From positions 186,001-250,000 of the forward strand of contig CAWDTM010000002.1 of NCBI GenBank assembly GCA_963805305.1: a DNA stretch of 64,000 bases, given 5' to 3'. The position numbers and the translations under genes are program-made. This stretch comes from CAVXEH01 sp963805305 (lineage in GTDB: Bacteria; Chloroflexota; Limnocylindria; QHBO01). Shown piece by piece: positions 62,239-64,000 of the stretch (position 1 is its first letter; every line of letters begins with the position of its first letter). A model generated the notes under the pieces. The model saw only the letters and a program-made list of their open reading frames with translations. It searched no databases and was not told where the DNA came from.

Positions 62239-62697
62239 CTAGCGCGCCACGCTCACTAACGCGCCGCCAGCGGCCGTCCAGGCCGTCATGCCTCCAGTCA
62301 GCTCCTCAAGGTTCGTGTAGCCCAGGCTGCTGAGCGTCTGCACCGCGATGCTGCTCTCGTTGCCGGTTCGGCAGTACACGACGATCCTGGCCGACTTGTC
62401 GGACGGCAGCTCTGCGGTGCGGGCGGCGAGCTGGTCGTAGGGGATCCACAGGTCCGTGCCCTCGATCTCGCCGATGTAGGGCGTCTTCACGTTCAGCAGC
62501 GTGAAGTCCTTGGTGGCGAGCTCCGCCTGGAGCTGGGCGGGGCTGATCTCGGTCACGCCATGTCCGCTGAGCAGGCCCACGGCCAGCACGCCCACGATGG
62601 CAAGGGCGGCGACGGCCCCGCCGAGCAGCAACCAGGGTGGGCGGCGACGGACGGGGATGCGGGTGCGCTGACGGGACGAGCGGGACCGGGCGGACAC
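62239..62697 (-). CDS. Membrane-anchored rhodanese
   Basis: 152 residues. Arg/Ser-rich start, one span (about 22-43), then a single rhodanese domain with active loop CRTGNES and a preceding FTLLNVKTPYIGEIEGT. Faces outside, so it may handle sulfur species in the envelope. GTG 62697 has GAGG at six bases; an ATG at 62736 would add 13 residues and lie inside the upstream palindrome. Confidence 0.82.
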   Translation of the reverse strand: MSARSRSSRQRTRIPVRRRPPWLLLGGAVAALAIVGVLAVGLLSGHGVTEISPAQLQAELATKDFTLLNVKTPYIGEIEGTDLWIPYDQLAARTAELPSDKSARIVVYCRTGNESSIAVQTLSSLGYTNLEELTGGMTAWTAAGGALVSVAR

Positions 62698-62712
62698 GCA
62701 CAACCTCACTGA

Positions 62713-62736
62713 TTGCGTATGTGCGTAAGCACGCAA
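62713..62736. promoter_or_regulatory. Palindromic operator candidate upstream of rhodanese
   Basis: TTGCGT (62713-62718) and ACGCAA (62731-62736) form an inverted repeat, with GTGC/GCAC nested inside (62721-62732). It lies just upstream of the chosen GTG. The binding protein is unknown. Confidence 0.4.
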
Positions 62737-62933
62737 ACCATGCAGGCCCTACAGCATCGGCGCAAGAGGCATCCGGCACCGATCGGCCGGGTGGAGGCAG
62801 CAGGCCGAAGGATGCATCCGTGGGGGGCCGTCCAGCACTGGTTGGGGCGCGTGCCTCTCCGGACGATCGCGGGTGGGCGCGCGCAGGCGGGACGCCCAAT
62901 GCGCCGCCGGACGCCCGCAGGGAATCGACTGCC

Positions 62934-63602
62934 ATGACGACCACGGCTCCACTGCCGGCCTCCAGGGTGGCCAGCCGTCTTGCCTGGATTGCCGCTGCGA
63001 GCGGGGCGTTCGCGGCCGCGGCCTTCGCGCTGTGCGAGGAGGTCATCTGGCACGGCCAACCGTCTGGCAGCGCCGATGGCGCGACCATCCTGGTCTACTA
63101 CGGCGACCATGCCGCGGCGGTGCAGGTCGGGGATGTCCTGTGGGTCCTGGCGACCGCGGCGCTCTGCCTCAGTGCCGCGGCGATCATTCGCGAGATGCCC
63201 GATCCGGTCATGCGCCTGAGCGTCCTGAGCCTGCTGCTCGCCGCGGGTCTGCTGGCAGCAGCCGGGGTGGCCGCCTTCTTCCTTGCCGTCGCCGCCTCGG
63301 GCGGCCAGCTCGACGCGGCCGGTGCGCTGACCAGCTGGCAGCGGGAGGGCGCGCTCTACAACGGGGGACGGATCCTGCTCGCGTTGCCGCTCCTGGTGGT
63401 CACGGGCTGGCTGGTCGGGCGCAGGACGCCGGTTGCCGCGGGCCTCGCCGTGCTGGGCATCGGCCTGGCGGCAGGAAATGTCGTCGGCGTGCTTGGCCAG
63501 GTTCCGTTCGTGCTGACGCCGTTGTGGCTGGCCGCCGGCGGGCTGTGGGCGCGTGGAGGCGACGCCACTGTGATGCGCGAGGCCGCTGCTCCTCCGAGTT
63601 GA
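62934..63602 (+). CDS. Integral membrane protein, unknown
   Basis: 222 residues with six membrane spans and little hydrophilic sequence. No family recognised beyond a general resemblance to DUF4386/DUF998-type proteins. ATG 62934 follows AGGGAAT. Divergent from the rhodanese; no coupling to the next gene is seen. Confidence 0.72.
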   Translation: MTTTAPLPASRVASRLAWIAAASGAFAAAAFALCEEVIWHGQPSGSADGATILVYYGDHAAAVQVGDVLWVLATAALCLSAAAIIREMPDPVMRLSVLSLLLAAGLLAAAGVAAFFLAVAASGGQLDAAGALTSWQREGALYNGGRILLALPLLVVTGWLVGRRTPVAAGLAVLGIGLAAGNVVGVLGQVPFVLTPLWLAAGGLWARGGDATVMREAAAPPS

Positions 63603-63723
63603 CACCCATGCTACCGGGTGGATCCCACGCCGTTCCACAGGATCCTGCTCGGCAGGGGGAACCGCTGCCCACCAGCCACGGCCAGGACATCTACCGTCAC
63701 GTCTTTTCGACTACCCTTGGCGC

Positions 63724-64000
63724 GTGACCGGACGCCGCGACTCCGTTCTCGCCATGGGCGGCATGGGATTCGCCACCTTCGTGCTGGCCCACGACGTCCT
63801 CTACCTGGCGATGTACGGCGCGGACTTCCGCAGCGCCATGGCGCGCACCGGTCACGGCGAGCTGTGGGCGGTGACGGTGTTCAGCGCCATCGGCATCAGC
63901 CTTGCGATCCTCACGCTCGCCGCCCGGCGCCTGTGGGTGCTCCGCCAGCTCGTCGCATCGGCGCCGGCGGGGGCCTCGCCGACCGCCCGAGGCGCCCGGT
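63724..64000 (+). CDS. Membrane protein, partial (3' end beyond window)
   Basis: At least 92 residues from GTG 63724, still open at the edge. Two hydrophobic segments (about 9-30 and 49-70) with a short loop, MYGADFRSAMARTGHGE, between. Start chosen as the first possible codon; ATG 63753 would also work. No family assigned. Confidence 0.55.
   Translation, partial: MTGRRDSVLAMGGMGFATFVLAHDVLYLAMYGADFRSAMARTGHGELWAVTVFSAIGISLAILTLAARRLWVLRQLVASAPAGASPTARGAR

Overview
The window is GC-rich bacterial chromosome with short intergenic gaps, many GTG starts and frequent 4-base ATGA/GTGA gene overlaps. The gene set (BMP-type nucleoside transporter, GlgC, class A PBP, PAC2, GlsB/YeaQ, CsbD, VKOR plus DsbA-like oxidoreductase, COG4280 plus DyP peroxidase, many ECF sigma factors) fits an uncultivated Chloroflexota of the Limnocylindria/Ellin6529 type, or less likely an actinobacterium-like relative. 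That placement is inference from gene content and base composition; no marker such as rRNA is present.

Layout. 1-5831 is nucleoside uptake and salvage: a BMP-family ABC transporter (permease cut by the window edge, ATPase, lipoprotein receptor), a HAD phosphatase and adenosine deaminase. 5838-13767 carries cell-envelope and proteolysis genes: an exported helical protein, leucyl aminopeptidase, CsbD, a prepilin-peptidase-like protein, a coiled-coil M23 endopeptidase and a class A penicillin-binding protein. 13796-18715 is a tightly overlapped run: GlgC, a YbjN-like protein, a membrane-tethered protein with an apparently dead gluzincin site, and nicotinate phosphoribosyltransferase. 19239-22189 holds a YetF-type membrane protein, a NUDIX hydrolase and a two-gene ABC exporter. 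22523-27024 is a four-gene sugar ABC operon (MalK-like ATPase, binding lipoprotein, two permeases). 27167-30690 carries a ParB-like protein, a phosphoesterase, a Rieske-like fold protein without ligands, and small housekeeping proteins.

A tRNA-His(GTG) at 30863 marks the start of an irregular region (about 30937-41720) with sparse small genes, remnants, a 22/23-bp inverted repeat flanking a lipoprotein gene, an ECF sigma/membrane partner pair, and the most unusual locus here: a secreted Tyr/Trp/Cys-rich small protein, a 1319-residue FtsX permease fused to a pseudo-M28 peptidase, and a LolD/MacB-type ATPase (35546-40678). A truncated ABC ATPase and decayed sequence end this region.

41721-62224 is dominated by signalling. 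It has a PadR-controlled membrane operon and three ECF sigma genes, each overlapped by a gene for a single-pass membrane protein with a large extracytoplasmic domain (two with BNR/SxDGxxW repeats). Two share an N-terminal cytoplasmic motif and two share an approximately 150-residue extracytoplasmic domain. Between them lie a DUF2975/HTH pair, a TetR regulator with two perfect operators facing a DUF4386 membrane protein, a TPM/DUF2207 membrane protein, a VKOR/DsbA disulfide pair, a COG4280/DyP pair with features of an Efe-like iron system, and a DinB-like protein. The window ends with a membrane rhodanese and two small membrane proteins, the last cut by the edge.
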